DNA from: Ilex aquifolium
Taxonomy: Eukaryota; Streptophyta; Magnoliopsida; Aquifoliales; Aquifoliaceae
Assembly: GCA_951799425.1 (NCBI GenBank)
Contig: OX637392.1
Span: 41,058,593 to 41,122,592 of the forward strand
Length of the DNA stretch: 64,000 bases
Reading direction: 5' to 3'
Shown here in pieces: positions 10,831 to 23,135 of this stretch (its first letter is position 1; every line of letters starts with the position of its first letter). A program made the position numbers and the translations under genes. The notes under the pieces were generated by a model. The model made no database searches. It was not told where the DNA came from and worked only from the letters and a program-made list of their open reading frames with translations.

Positions 10831-12062
10831 GAAAGATGGATAATTTACCATAGGTCAATGTGTTACCTTATAGATGGATAATGTGTCAATGTGTTACCTC
10901 GTAGATGGATAATGCGTTAGACACCTTGTCTTAGAAAGTTATGATTCAGAGCAGAAGTAAAAGAAAGTTAATATTCCAGAATCATAAATAAGGTATGTTT
11001 GTTTGTAAAATGTTTGTGGCGTTTCCATTATATATCAAATGGCAATGACAGAACCATTGATCAAGATAACCGCATTCGATTTTGGGCCCAAGCCATTATC
11101 CCAAGAGTCAATTATCCTCCAGAATAGGTAATGGACATAATTTTCCCTGTTTTCAGAATTTCAAACAAAAAGTAATAAACTGGAAGTCACAGGGAAGTAG
11201 GTGCCAGAGACACTATATGGATGTCTCTTGGAGTCCTATTGATGCACAACCTATAGCGGAAGATTACATGACATACCAAAATCGTGTGAAGTGGTGCTGA
11301 TCCGAGCGTTGATTGGAAAAAATTTAGCCTATAGTGTCAGAAACAAATTGCTCAAGATTGCAATCCAGAAAGTCCTTAGCGACATTTGCAAAATTGAACA
11401 TATTTCTAGTCGATTTTATTTTATTTTATTTTTTTAAAAAAGATCTTGGACAAGCTTGAAGTGCCTGTCTTCTTCATAATCACGTTATACTTGGATTTTT
11501 AATTAATTTCAGATTACTAGGATTTTTTTTATATTCTTTTAAAAAAATTAGCAGATTTTTTTGTTATTTTAAATAATATTTTAAGATAAATCGTTAATTG
11601 CTTTAGTATTCTAACAATCAACAAACGTTGTCGTGTATTACTAGAGATAATCACCAGGTGTATGTTATTTATACTCTCCATATTATGTACCTAGTGGATG
11701 AGACTCTTATATAAGGGTGTTAATCAAATCGTGTAGCACCATATTTGAATTATATCATTTTTGAGTACGTCTCGTATTTGACTTGTGTTATAGTTGTGTA
11801 ATATTGTTTTCACCATTTTCGTGGAAGTTCTGAACAAGAAACAACTAGACTAGATTCTCTCTTCTCTTTACCAAATCTGCCACAAACAAATATTCCATAA
11901 ATAAAATATATATACTTAACACATAGCCTAGCAAGATCAAATCAAAAACAATTTGACTATGCAATTAATAATTCAATACCAGATCTTGAAATGAAAAAAA
12001 AAAAATTATTCACATTATACATTAAAAATTATTTAGGAAGACTCATTACTCATTAGTAGGCT
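10831..12062. other. Intergenic stretch without recognisable feature
   Basis: The stretch is AT-rich. It includes a small direct repeat (ATAGATGGATAATG near 10,870 and GTAGATGGATAATG near 10,901) and short open frames with no family resemblance. Confidence 0.35.
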
Positions 12063-12658
12063 TGTTATGAACAAAAGCCACAAGTAAAATAATAACTCAA
12101 CGAAATAGAAAAATAGAATACAAGAGATTTACGTGGTTCGGCTCAACAAGTAAGTCTACGTCTACAAACCAAACACAACGGCAATATTTCACTATTGAAA
12201 AGTTGGTGATTACAAAGACCGTTCTCGATAAACAAAAGCAACAAAAAAGAACGTCACAACTCTATCACACTATTATAATAAATAAATAGTGCCAAAAAAT
12301 CCTCTCTCCAAGATTAATTTTCCTGAAGAGGACCTGAAACAAGATAGAGTGAAATCCCAATTTTATCACCCTTGGCGTCGTTGTTTGTCCGAGTTGTTGG
12401 AGAAGACCAAATTCAACACATTGATAATGCTCCTGGAAAAGACAAATCCCATCCAACTTGGGAATTACATCTACAAAGTAAAAACCACTATTAAAAGTCC
12501 ATCACGTGTAGGACTTTTTCAACTTATCCCAAGTAGCCTCAAATTAGTATTTTAAGCCAACAGTCTTCCAAGTGAAGAAGATGTCCAAGAGTTTGTGTAC
12601 AAGACAAACTCAAATCAATACTCCATGTAATACTTGGAATACAAGTCATTTAACAACA
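12063..12658 (-). repeat. 3' LTR of the copia fossil
   Basis: This is the homologue of 40,689-41,287. It shares blocks such as CGTTCTCGATAAACAAAA and the end ACTTGGAAT...CAAGTCATTTA. A purine-rich tract on the minus strand directly precedes it (12,659-12,675). Confidence 0.8.
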
Positions 12659-12815
12659 AATCTCCACCTTGCCTTTAATTCCATCAAGTCATCCAATCAA
12701 AGTGAACTTGATTGCTGCTTTCGTCAAATACCCTAAAGGGTACAACTCAAACAGTGCAAACACCAATCAAGTCCAAGCAATGCTTGAACTTAAGCACTAG
12801 TACCGGCTTAGTAAA

Positions 12816-15036
12816 TGTGACGCCCCAAAAATCAGGGGTCCTTTGTCAATCCGTTGATCACCCATCAACCCGCGGAATACCCGTGGATACCGTATTACTC
12901 GATCTCACGCCGTTATGTCCCATTTACTGGGATCCATAATTTAACAAAATTCGGGCAGAGTCTCCTTTGTACGGGGAGCTCTACCCAAAAACACAACATG
13001 TGCAATCATACAACATTGACCACACCGGGTCCATTTATCCATACTCATATAACCACATACAATTTTTACATTAAAAACAGTCTATATGAGTTCGATTATA
13101 ATTCTTTTATATTTACATGCCAAAATAGAATTTTCACAAAAGTTATACAAAATGAGCCATAAAAGCCACAAGTCGGCCTTCTTTACCCTTGAGACTCGAA
13201 TTGGGAGTCGCCCATCGGTGTGAACCCTGCACCTGAAATATTTTCCCACGAAGGGTGAGCCACGCTTAATAGTGTATCTCCTAAAGAGGCTACTCCCCAA
13301 CCTAGATGCATATGAAATGTTCACATGCAACAATCAATCATTCAAAACATTCTCATCAAGAATATGCATTCAAAAACAAGAATCTCATGCTATGTTATGA
13401 AATGAGATGAAACTCACTCATGTACATCTACTCAAGCCTTCAACGGCTCCCTTAACACATGGAATTGCCATGTATGAAAACTGGGTTTTCTAAGCCCCCG
13501 TCATTGACGTTACACATCAAATGACAATTTATAAACAAAATCATGTGTCTTTGTTGGGTAGCGGACTTTTGATGTTGCACCGCCGGCTCCGCACACCGAT
13601 ACACTTTTTTGGACTTGCACCGTTAGAAGTATATAAACCAGTAGCCGGGTCTTGCACCTGAGGGAGAGTCTAGTCCTTCTTGCTATACCCGACACAAGTT
13701 TTTTTATGCAACCGTGTGACTCAATCGGAACTTAGTTCCAAATTTTTCCGAGCTCACGCATCATCCACCAAGTATGGTGTTTGATTGAACCATGCACACA
13801 CACACACCCACACTCATGCTCAATGCCCATGAATGTGATGCCAACATTATTCCCAATATGCAATGAATGCCAAATGAACAATTTCCACCATTCTATTGCC
13901 AATTATATCAATAACATATAATTTTCACACTTATCATAATGCTAACATATCATAAGACATATATTAACATCACACCCATAACAAGTCCCTAGCATGTTAT
14001 CACATTATCTATGCAAACACACTTGATTTCACATTTGCATTTATTTCAAACAACTTCAAGGCATCCAATCATGTCATCACATAATTTGTCCAATTAATCA
14101 CATAATTTAAGAATCACATTAGGTAATTTTCACATACCTAATTCATGATAGAAATTATTTTACCCATTCTCAATACTTATTTCCTCAATTTTTACAACAA
14201 TAGGCAAGTGATACAACTTCTATCAACCTACCCATTTTCAATACCCATTTCACCAAATTCTCAACAATAGACAAGTGTTAAAATTCTCTAACAACCTACC
14301 TATTCCATATAATCATTCTAGGTTGAAAATAAATCTAATTAGGGAGAAAACCCTAACTCTTGAAACGTAAAAGAACGTTGGGAAGCTCCAAGAATACACC
14401 CCCAAGTTCAAGCCTTTATTTCTCCAAAATCTCGTCTCGAAAATTTCGGTGAAATTTTCTCTTTTTGGTACGTAGGCATAGCCCTCGACGAGTAGAACAA
14501 CTTTGATTCCTGGCTCATGTTAATTCGAGCACCGTAAGGCCGTAGATCGTAGAGAGAAGGTTGGGGTTCTCTCTTTTTTTCTCTCTCTCTCCAACATTGA
14601 AGGCCCAGCAGATTTGTGGGGAAGAAATCTGATTTCTTCCCCTTTTTATACTCCCCAAATACTAGGTCCTCATGGCGCCACACAGGTCTCCTCTTTCGGT
14701 TTCAGTTTTGACCCGAAACGATTAAATTTCACCTCGGTTAAAGTTAAAAATATTTTTATTTCAACTTGCTCTAAATTATTTTCTAAATTTTATTCAAAAA
14801 TTTCGTTTTTTTTGGGTCATTCGAGGCTCGATCACCTCGTAAAACGCAAAAAATTTAACTATCTCGGAATTCGACGAAAATTGATGGGGTAGCTAGATTT
14901 CGCGAGAAGAATCCAACAGTGAGGTCTGTTTCATCATCCGAGTTCTAGAAAATTTCAGGTTTGTAATCCGTACCGTAGTAACAAATAAACATTTTACCCA
15001 TTTTTCATAAAAGTTCAAATTTACCCGGGTTTTACA
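12816..15036. mobile_element. Solo LTR (2.2 kb) inserted in the copia fossil
   Basis: It begins TGTGACGCCCC and ends GGTTTTACA, and is flanked by a perfect 5-bp duplication GTAAA at 12,811-12,815 and 15,037-15,041. The start motif is common among Ty3/gypsy LTRs. No internal coding region remains, as expected after LTR-LTR recombination. Being inside the copia element, it is younger than it. Confidence 0.85.
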
Positions 15037-15041
15037 GTAAA

Positions 15042-16396
15042 CATATTTGCTGGGTTCTCTGTTGTAGCAACATTTTTCATTGTGACGATACCTTGAGTTA
15101 TAACCTCACGAAGAAAGACATACCTAACTTAATGTGCTTGGTCCTTTGGAGGTTCATCTGATTTTTGGTCAAATATATTTCACTTTGACTATCAGAAAAT
15201 ACAGTAGTCACCTTCTATTCCAAGCCCAAATCACAAATCAAACCTCTTAACCAAATTGATTCTTTAATTGCCTCTGATACTGTCATGTATTTTGCCTCTG
15301 TGGTAAACAAAGCAACTGTAGACTGTAAGATCGCCCTCCAACCTACAGTGCACCCAAATAGAGTAAAAACATAACTTGTCAAAGATCTCCTCTTATCTAA
15401 ATCACCCGCATAATCTGAATCAACATAACCAACAACAGTAGAATTGATATCATCTCTTCTACCAAATAATAAGCCAACATCTATAGTGCCTCTCAACTGC
15501 CAATGAACCTTCCCAAGATTAGCGATGTAACGGCTAACCATACTAATTACCTATGAAATATCCGGACGAGTGCAAACCATAGCATACATGATGCTACCAA
15601 CTGCACTAGAATAAGGAACACAAGACATAAACTGTTCCTCATTCTTTCTTTGTGGAGATAAAGCAAATGAAAGTCCAAAGTGAGCGGCAAGTGAAGTACT
15701 CACGGGCTTCGAATTCTACATCTCAAACTACTCAATAACTTTCTGAATATATTTCTTTTGAGATAAATAAAACATGCGTGTTTTCCTATCTCTGTGAATC
15801 TCCATACCCAAAATTTTCTTTGCAACACCCAATTTTTTCATCTCAAATTCTGAACTCAACTGATTCTTCAACCTGTCAATCTCTAACATATTCTTAACAG
15901 CAATAAGCATGTCATCCACATAAAGCAATAAATATATAAAAGAATCATCTGACAACTGTCAGTGATACACACAACTATCATAATTACTCTTAGAGTAACC
16001 ATGATCTACCATAAACATCAAAACGTTTGTACCACTGCCTTGGAGATTGCTTCAAACCATATAATGATTTCTTCAATAAGCAAACATGATCTTCTTTACT
16101 TTCAATAATAAATCTCTCTGGTTGATGCATGTAGATAGTTTTCTCAAGCTCACCATGTAGAAAAGCTATCTTTAGATCAAGTTGTTCAAGCTCTAGATTG
16201 AGTGAAACAACCATGACAAGCAATATACGAATAGAGCTATGTTTCACAACTGGTGAGAAAAATTCATTGAAGTCCATACCCTATCTTTGACTGTAGCCCT
16301 TTGCAACTAACCGTGTCTTGTACCTCACAAATTCAACCCCTAGAATTCCTTTTTTTTTCTTGAAGACCCATTTGCAACCAATAGTCTTCATGCACT
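15042..16396 (-). mobile_element. Copia fossil: reverse transcriptase and RNase H part
   Basis: Minus-strand translations show copia hallmarks: the YVDDM box of the reverse transcriptase near 15,900-15,925, a KWVFK segment near 16,370, LDLKIAFLHGEL near 16,160, and a C-terminal RNase H part with DSDYAGD near 15,410. The block stops exactly at the left end of the CACTA element. Confidence 0.85.
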
Positions 16397-17020
16397 CACT
16401 ACAACAAAAATCGTTTTTTGCGACGATTTTTTTCGTCACTAAATTAAAAAAAATCGTCGCCAATACTTTTTTGCGACGTTTTTTTTTCGTCGCGTGTTCG
16501 TCGCAATAGCCTCGTCGTAGAAAGTATTTTGCGACGCATTATTATTTTCATCGCAAAAAAAAAAATTTGCGACGAAAAACAAACGTCGCTAAAATTTAAA
16601 AAAACGTAGCTAAAATCTATTCCACCAGAGTAAAAAAAATAAAAATTAATTAATTAATTGATTTTTTGCGACGAAAAAAAATCATCGCCTATAAATTTTT
16701 AAATAAAAAAATAATTATTTAATTAATTTTTTGCGAGGTAAAAAAATCGTCGCCAAAAATATTTTAATAAATAAAAAATATAAAAAATAATATTTTAATT
16801 AATTTTGGGCGACGAAAAAAAAACGTCGTAAATAATTTTTTCATAAATAAAAAATGTAAAAAAAATAATAAGTTAATTTTAGCGACGTAAAAAAAATCGT
16901 CGCAAATAATGTATGAGATAAATAAAAAATCTAAAAAATAATTAAATAAATACTTTTGCGACGTATAAAAAACGTCGCTAATAAGATCATCCTTCAATTT
17001 TGAGCGACGATTTTAATTTC
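16397..17020. repeat. Left terminal and subterminal repeats of CACTA 1
   Basis: After the terminal repeat there are about ten GCGACG or inverse CGTCGC motifs, mostly paired across short A/T cores. In CACTA elements subterminal motifs are known binding sites for the TNP1/TnpA protein. The first 180 bp are almost identical to the left end of the second CACTA element at 51,851. Confidence 0.85.
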
Positions 17021-17264
17021 ATCAAAAGTTTATTTTTTTTTAAAATAATCCTGTATAAAAAATGATATTCCAATAAAATTTTTCACCTGTACACCAATAA
17101 TACCTGTGTTGAATAAAAAACTAACATAATTAATATATTTCACATCTTTTCCATTCAACAACCAACACAAACTAACATGAAATACCATACTAACAAGAAT
17201 ATAAAATATAATACACTTAATAAAAGTTATACAAATCATCAAAGGACTATTTAGTTTTTGACTC

Positions 17265-17855
17265 TTTAAGCAGTAGTTCATAAGACTCTTTAGTTTTTGA
17301 CTGTAGCGGTCATTACAAATACAAATGATTGGAATTTTAGAGATCTTGATGCTAGCAGTTAGATCAGCCACTCCCCCTCTATATCTCCAGCAGACATGCC
17401 ATCAACTTCATCCATAATCAGCACAGCTTCTGGATGCTTTGAACTGGAATTATAGTCAACAATTAAGCAGGATTCTTATAAGGTACTTCTTGATGCATGT
17501 ATAATAAAACAAAGTACTAACCAATCCATGTTAACACTCAGAGCTTCATTACTAACAAGTTCCTCTATAGAATTTGTTGTACTTCCACCTATTCCTTTCT
17601 CGACTTTGGCATCATCATTTCCACGGTTGTCACTAGCATTTACCTAAACAAATTAAAAAAGAGCGTAACATATATAGCGAAGGAATACAAAAGAAAATTG
17701 AAATTTTCTAGTCCAGTATTAATAAGGAAAATGATCTACCTCGATTGCCTGAAAACCAAGCTTCTGACTAACCAACTTGGCTGATGTAGTCATTCTGTTT
17801 TTTCCCCTTCCCAGTTATTCATGAACTGCTCATCCCAAACTTCCTCAAAGGAAAA
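17265..17855 (-). pseudogene. RFC1: Captured fragment of RFC1 (replication factor C large subunit)
   Basis: Minus-strand exons at about 17,740-17,835, 17,522-17,643 and about 17,290-17,443 encode the core of the AAA+ clamp-loader domain. A WDEQF start is followed by TTSAKLVSQKLGFQAIE, then VNASDNRG and GIGGS, then Walker B VLIMDEVDGMSAGD and IKISKIPIICICNDRYSQKL. GT-AG introns lie between them. RFC1 loads PCNA onto DNA; this copy is a fragment only. Most of the linker and Walker A loop before TTSAK is deleted, a stop interrupts the first exon, and the frame changes just after the Walker B segment. It ends at the CACTA subterminal array, so it is the last captured block. Confidence 0.85.
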
Positions 17856-17857
17856 AC
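17740..17857 (-). other. Chimeric LUH-RFC1 exon at the capture junction
   Basis: This single exon has the LEUNIG_HOMOLOG acceptor (CAG before 17,857) and begins with LUH sequence (GFSFEEV, completing the codon split from the previous exon). It then passes directly into RFC1 sequence (WDEQF) and ends at the RFC1 donor (GAG|GTAGAT). The fusion lies inside coding sequence and both outer splice sites survive. A stop follows shortly after the joint. Confidence 0.75.
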
Positions 17858-18628
17858 CTGAACATAGAGCATGTGGGCATATGTAAACAACAACAACTAC
17901 TGCTCCTCAGATAGAGTTAATAACAAAGTTGGATTATCACCCTTGGAAGGTTCTGGTTTGTGCTCATTAAGAGTTTGCTTTAATGTGCCATATAAATCTC
18001 TTCCATCTCCTCCATCACGTGATAGATATGACTCCACATTATCATCCAAAGAACCAACATCAGCAAAATGTTCTATGTCATCCTGCACTAAGAAACAATA
18101 CTTGAGGACCATAGTAATGTTTCACACTGTCACTTGTATACTTTATTCTTTTCTTGATAAAGATACTCCAGTACGGATATGATAGTTGAAAACTTATAAA
18201 TATATATTCAAGTTTCAAACATCGGTCTCTGAAAATGAAGCTAAGACAGCACATTATGACTGAATAGTAGTCTCAAAATTCATTGTTGCATACAAGGTCA
18301 AAATGTCATATAGAGACCTGAGAACTACAAATACAATATCAGCACATCTGCAGAACAGATTCAAAAAAATGAGTAAATGCTGCAAGTAAAAACTCAAAAG
18401 GTGTACCAGCTGATTCATTGATGATGCAAGACCCCCTGTTCCCTCTGAACCATAAATCAGCAAGCTATTCTGTGCACCATTGACATGCTGCATACTGCTA
18501 GCAGTAGTTATACCATCACCAGGTGTGTGAGTAGACGGTGGAGAGCTGGGGGAAAGCCCCACTGTGTTTCCCGTACCTGTACTATTGGCAGCTCCAGAAG
18601 AAGAGTGCGGTTTTCTTTTTCTGTTATT
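17857..18628 (-). pseudogene. LUH: Captured fragment of LEUNIG_HOMOLOG corepressor
   Basis: There are two complete minus-strand exons. The first, 18,407-18,628 (222 bp), starts NNRKRK and contains SSGAANSTGTGNTVG, PPSTHTPGDG and SSMQHVN. The second, 17,941-18,082 (142 bp), contains GDVGSL-like FADVGSLDDNVESYLS and DGRDLYGTL. The next exon starts GFSFEEV and then switches to RFC1. These are characteristic of the linker between the Q-rich region and the WD40 propeller of LUH/MUM1, a Groucho/Tup1-type corepressor. Both exons are open and joined by a 324-bp intron with GT-AG ends. The LUFS domain and the whole WD40 propeller are absent, so it cannot give a functional corepressor. Confidence 0.88.
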
Positions 18629-18780
18629 CTGAATAAGAATAACAAGCCACTTAATAAGTAATTGATTTATGTTTAAATCCTAAAAGGATACATAACAAAA
18701 AATAAAAGGCAAAAGAACACAACTGCACAAATTGTTCTGAGTCAAATGATGAATTATCGTTTGATTGGGAGCTTCCCCCT
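18629..18780 (-). other. Junction between the SAD2 and LUH captured blocks
   Basis: After the SAD2 motif WSLWPL the minus strand continues in frame with [17 protein letters not shown] and then non-coding sequence up to the LUH acceptor at 18,629. I do not recognise the short in-frame tail, which could be part of a fourth captured gene. The abrupt switch inside an exon marks a recombination joint. Confidence 0.55.
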
Positions 18781-18868
18781 AATGGCCAAAGAGACCACAT
18801 ATCCAGGGATATTGTGGGTGAAAAAAAGGTCATATATGACACAATTTCCAAAACTTCTTCAAAAACCT

Positions 18869-21161
18869 CTGCAGAAAGAAATATTAATTAGAAAAGGATA
18901 GATGAACTACTATCCAGCAAAATAAAAAGCGATAAATAATCATCTAATGAAAGACTGGACTAAGAAACGAGAGAACAAACAAAATATCTTATCATTCAAT
19001 AACCAATAATCTACTTCTAAATAGCACCTAAGAAAGAACAACAAATAAGAACCAACAACAAAGATTTTATAAATTTTCACATTATGGCTTATGACTTATG
19101 AGACAGGAGCTTAACAGCTAACCTAAATGCCAAGATCATCAGTCAGACAAAATTAACACTCATTCGAACATTGTTTTTCCAAGAAAGGTATATCTGTCTT
19201 TTAGACCTATTACATACATAAGATACGATAAATCCAGCTTAGCTGATATCTTTTTTCTTTTTTTTTAAGAAAAACATAAATGATAACGGCAATCCACAGA
19301 ACATGATCACAGTGACTCTTAAGATAATTTGAAACAGAAGCCACTCTCTTTGTCCAAGTTACCTCGCTCATGGATAAGAGTAGAGACTGGATTAGTAGCA
19401 TCCCACAATTTTTCAAAGATATATATTCTGCACGGTAGCATGGCATGCACTAATTTGGTGTCCATGTAATCCTTGTAAGTTATCAACGATGTAAACAATA
19501 AATTTGTCCAACCACATAGGAAAACCAAGGCAAAGCATCAAACATATGCATCAATTCATTTAACTTAACTAAACTCAACTCAACAAGGCCTTGACCCAAC
19601 ATTTTTTGGGCCAGCTACATGAATCCTCTTTCACCATTGTGCTCTATTAAGGGTGGTAAGTTATCATATATTTCTTTGTTATTTCATTTAAAGTTAATTT
19701 TGACCTTCCTCTACTCCCACTCTTACTGGCAATAATAATCATATCACTCTTTCTCACCGGTGTTGTAGAAGGTCATCTACAAATAAGTCTAAACCACCTA
19801 AGTCGATTCTTCCTTACTTTTTTTCACGGACATAATCGTTCTTAATTCTATCCTTCCTAGTTTTACCACACATCCATTTTAACATTCTCATTTTTGCCAC
19901 TTAATTTTTGAATGTGTTGTTTCTTAGTTGACATGCATCAATTCATTGAACGGAAAATTATTTGTGAAGATACCATTATGAAAAAAAATGGATTTTTTAA
20001 TAGGAACCAACAATTTTAAGAGAGATAAAAAGTCATTCCCCAGGATGAAGCCCCAGCTGTTTGACAAAAAACACTCAGCTAGACGAGCTTGCAAGGTGTC
20101 ATTTCTTTTGCCTCAGACCAGGTTATCTACTTTAACAAAACCAGGTTATCTACTTTAACAAATAACAATGATGGCAACAATTTTCGAGTTAAAGATAGAT
20201 CAGTTGGAAGTAAATGGAAACTCAGGCTTCAAAGTTCACACATGAAACTAAACATATCAATCAGGCAAACCCAAAATTGGTTGCCCCAAAAAAAAAAAAA
20301 AAAGAACTAGTAGAATGTACTTTTCGCCAAGGGCAAACTTCAACACTAATATGGTATCAACTTAATCCAAATTCCAAATTGCAATTAGGAACAATCCTTT
20401 ACCAACACCCATTTTTTAAGCACTCAAGGAGGGTAGACATGACCTTTTCATCACAAGTGAACTTCAAGGACACATCTAATGATAAGATGGATCGCTACAA
20501 GGGCATTCTTTACGGTTACAGACAAGATAATAAGCTACAATGGTTACTCCTGTTTATTTTTTCCATACCTATCTCCAAATCAGAGTCCTTGTAAATTACA
20601 TAGATGATAATCAGCTTTCCTCTTTTCTCAAGGCCAAAAAATTAGTAGAACTTCACTAAATAATGGCAATCTCCAAAATTTCGGTTGATCACCGACTCAA
20701 ATCACGTGTAGTTTTCATAAGAACCAAAAATTCCAAGGACAAAACCGTTAGGTCCACAACTTGCCCAACTGAAACGTATAATAATGGTTTTTATGAGTAT
20801 GATTCTGGTTTCAATCTCAGGGAGAATCTCGTGAAAACAAAATAGTATTTCTGGCCATTGTTCATTCCAATGTTCGAGGACCACCTCCCAGGTTATCCAC
20901 ATACTGAGGATAGTAATGCTAATGCTGTTGATGACCACTCTCGCATGACTAGAGTGCATGAGAATCTTTGGAAGTATCATTAGAGGAATTCCACAAAGAT
21001 CACATCAAAATTCACACTAAGTTTCAAAATGTTTGGCAAACAAGTTGATTAGCATCAGATTATACAACTGCAGTATATTATAAAGCAAATTACTATGCAA
21101 GACAGTCTTTGCAGCAAAATTCCAGCAATAATCAAAGCTAGCTCAAAGAAGCATAAATTAC
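18869..21161. other. Long intron-like stretch inside the captured SAD2 block
   Basis: This 2.3-kb interval separates two adjacent SAD2 exons. It includes an RTE-type LINE tail (19,560-19,917) and otherwise AT-rich sequence with no open frame I recognise. Confidence 0.5.
19560..19917 (-). mobile_element. RTE-type LINE 3' end fragment
   Basis: On the plus strand the block contains TTGGGCCAGCTACATGAATC and GTCTAAACCACCTAAGTCGA, the reverse complement of the 3' end of plant RTE LINE ORF2 and its tail. The decayed translation on the minus strand includes the family's basic NRLRWF-type motif. It is 5'-truncated and defective. Confidence 0.7.
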
Positions 21162-22756
21162 CTTGCCCATCTGGAGTAAGCATCCTGCGCATTATTGGAA
21201 GCAGAGTTGGCTCAATGTGGACGAAAAGGGCAGGAAGCCTGCTCACTGATTCAAGAATTGTGCTTATGGCACGCAAACAGCCAACTGCTGCCAACGCACC
21301 AGGATCATCAACTTCATCATCAGCTTCAGCAGTGTTCATACACTTCCAAAATGCAACAGCCTGAAATAAAAACGTAAAAAAGAGTTACCAAAGTGACAGG
21401 ATTGAATGTGCAGATTTAATAGCATCCAAGACTGATAATGCAAGTGTCACCAGATTCTAGCATAATCCAAGAGCATATGGTGCCATCTCCTCCCCAAATT
21501 TGTCCACAATAGTCTCAAGAGTGAACACAAGATCCTCATTTTCAACTTCATGCATAAGTTTGAAGAACTCTGAAAATAAAATTTGACAAAACAAATTCAA
21601 TCACAAATTAGAATCTCATGAATGAAGAACAATGCAGACCAAAGTTTCATTAATCACATACCATCAAGCAGTCCTGGAAGAATTGGTCGTATTTCACTCA
21701 AATCTGCAAAACAAAGAACATGATCCAGTCCTTGAAAAGCATCAAATCTCTGAAATAGAAAAAGATGCAGTAAAACAGGAGATCACGTAGATATGTCACC
21801 TTTGCGGGCTTCAACAAAGGAACGCAATGCAAAAACAGAATCAACACGAACTGGAAGCTCTGGATCACGCATCCCAGCAACAACACTTTGCGAAAATTAT
21901 TTGGGTCTAAGAAGTTAATATGGGCATACTGCCTTGCAACCCATGCTTCCTATATTCCAGAGAATTTAAAAGGAGAAGAGGGAAGAGAAAAAGAAAAAGG
22001 GAGGGGGGGGAGCCAAAAATTATCAACAAAACATTAAGAACTTCCAAAATAAATTGTGCAAATCTAGCATGACTACAAGCTTATGAGATCCAAGACAGCC
22101 AAGGAATGACAAGGATAGGGCAGGGAACACTGTTTTCAGATAGGTCATCCACATATCTATCCTCATAGATGAGACAGAGGGGCCCATACCACAGCCATCT
22201 TCATAAATAATTTTTGTAGTATCACGATAAATAATTTTTGTAGTATCACGAATAGGAAGGCTATGAAGCACTAATTGAACGGCCCATAAACTTATTATGC
22301 CCATACACTACACTGTTTTCACATCACATTACCACCAAAATAGTGCAACACTATGTTGTTTGTTGATTTTAGGGAAAAGATAAATCATGCATCCAGGTTG
22401 ATCAACCAAAAGTTTAGATTACTCTTCAGGTATACATACAAATTTCAAGAATAGGTTTAATCATAGAAACTTCAAGCTTTATCAGAAGACATAACTACAA
22501 GTATATGACTTACTAGAGTAAATCCCATGCAACTCAACCGAGTGTTACTCCAACTATAAGAGCAGCTCAAATCATACACAATTAAATTACAACTCTGCCG
22601 AATAGGCAGTACTTAAAGTGAAGATGAAAAGAAATAAATAATTATATCAAGAGATGGTAATCACGTAACATTTGTTTCACTAAAGAACATCCTCTTTTTT
22701 ATTGTTTGCGAAAATTAATAATTTGCGTAGATCCACTGATTCGAGGGTCCAAACTA

Positions 22757-23063
22757 CAGCTTAAGAGAATACCAAGGCCACAGTGACATACAAATCCAAA
22801 CACTCCCACTCCCACTCCCACTCCCACTCTCTCTCTCTCTACCCCTTATATATATATATATATATATATATACATACATACATACACACACACGTATATA
22901 TATAGATATAATTATGCATATATAACAGGCACACGCACACATACAGCTTAAGAGAATACCAAGGCCACAGTGACATACAAATCCAAACACTCCCACTCCC
23001 ACTCTCTCTCTCTCTCTACCCCCTTATATATATATATATATATACATACATACATACACACAC

Positions 23064-23102
<39 letters not shown>

Positions 23103-23135
23103 TGCATATATAACAGGCACACGCACACATACACA
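22757..23135. repeat. Tandem duplication of a compound microsatellite unit (2 x about 188 bp)
   Basis: Two consecutive copies each start AGCTTAAGAGAATACCAAGG (22,759 and 22,947) and pass through CCCACT repeats, CT repeats, TA repeats, TACA repeats, CA repeats and TA repeats. Each ends ATAACAGGCACACGCACACA. The copies differ in the number of microsatellite units. It lies in an intron-like part of the captured SAD2 block. Confidence 0.85.
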
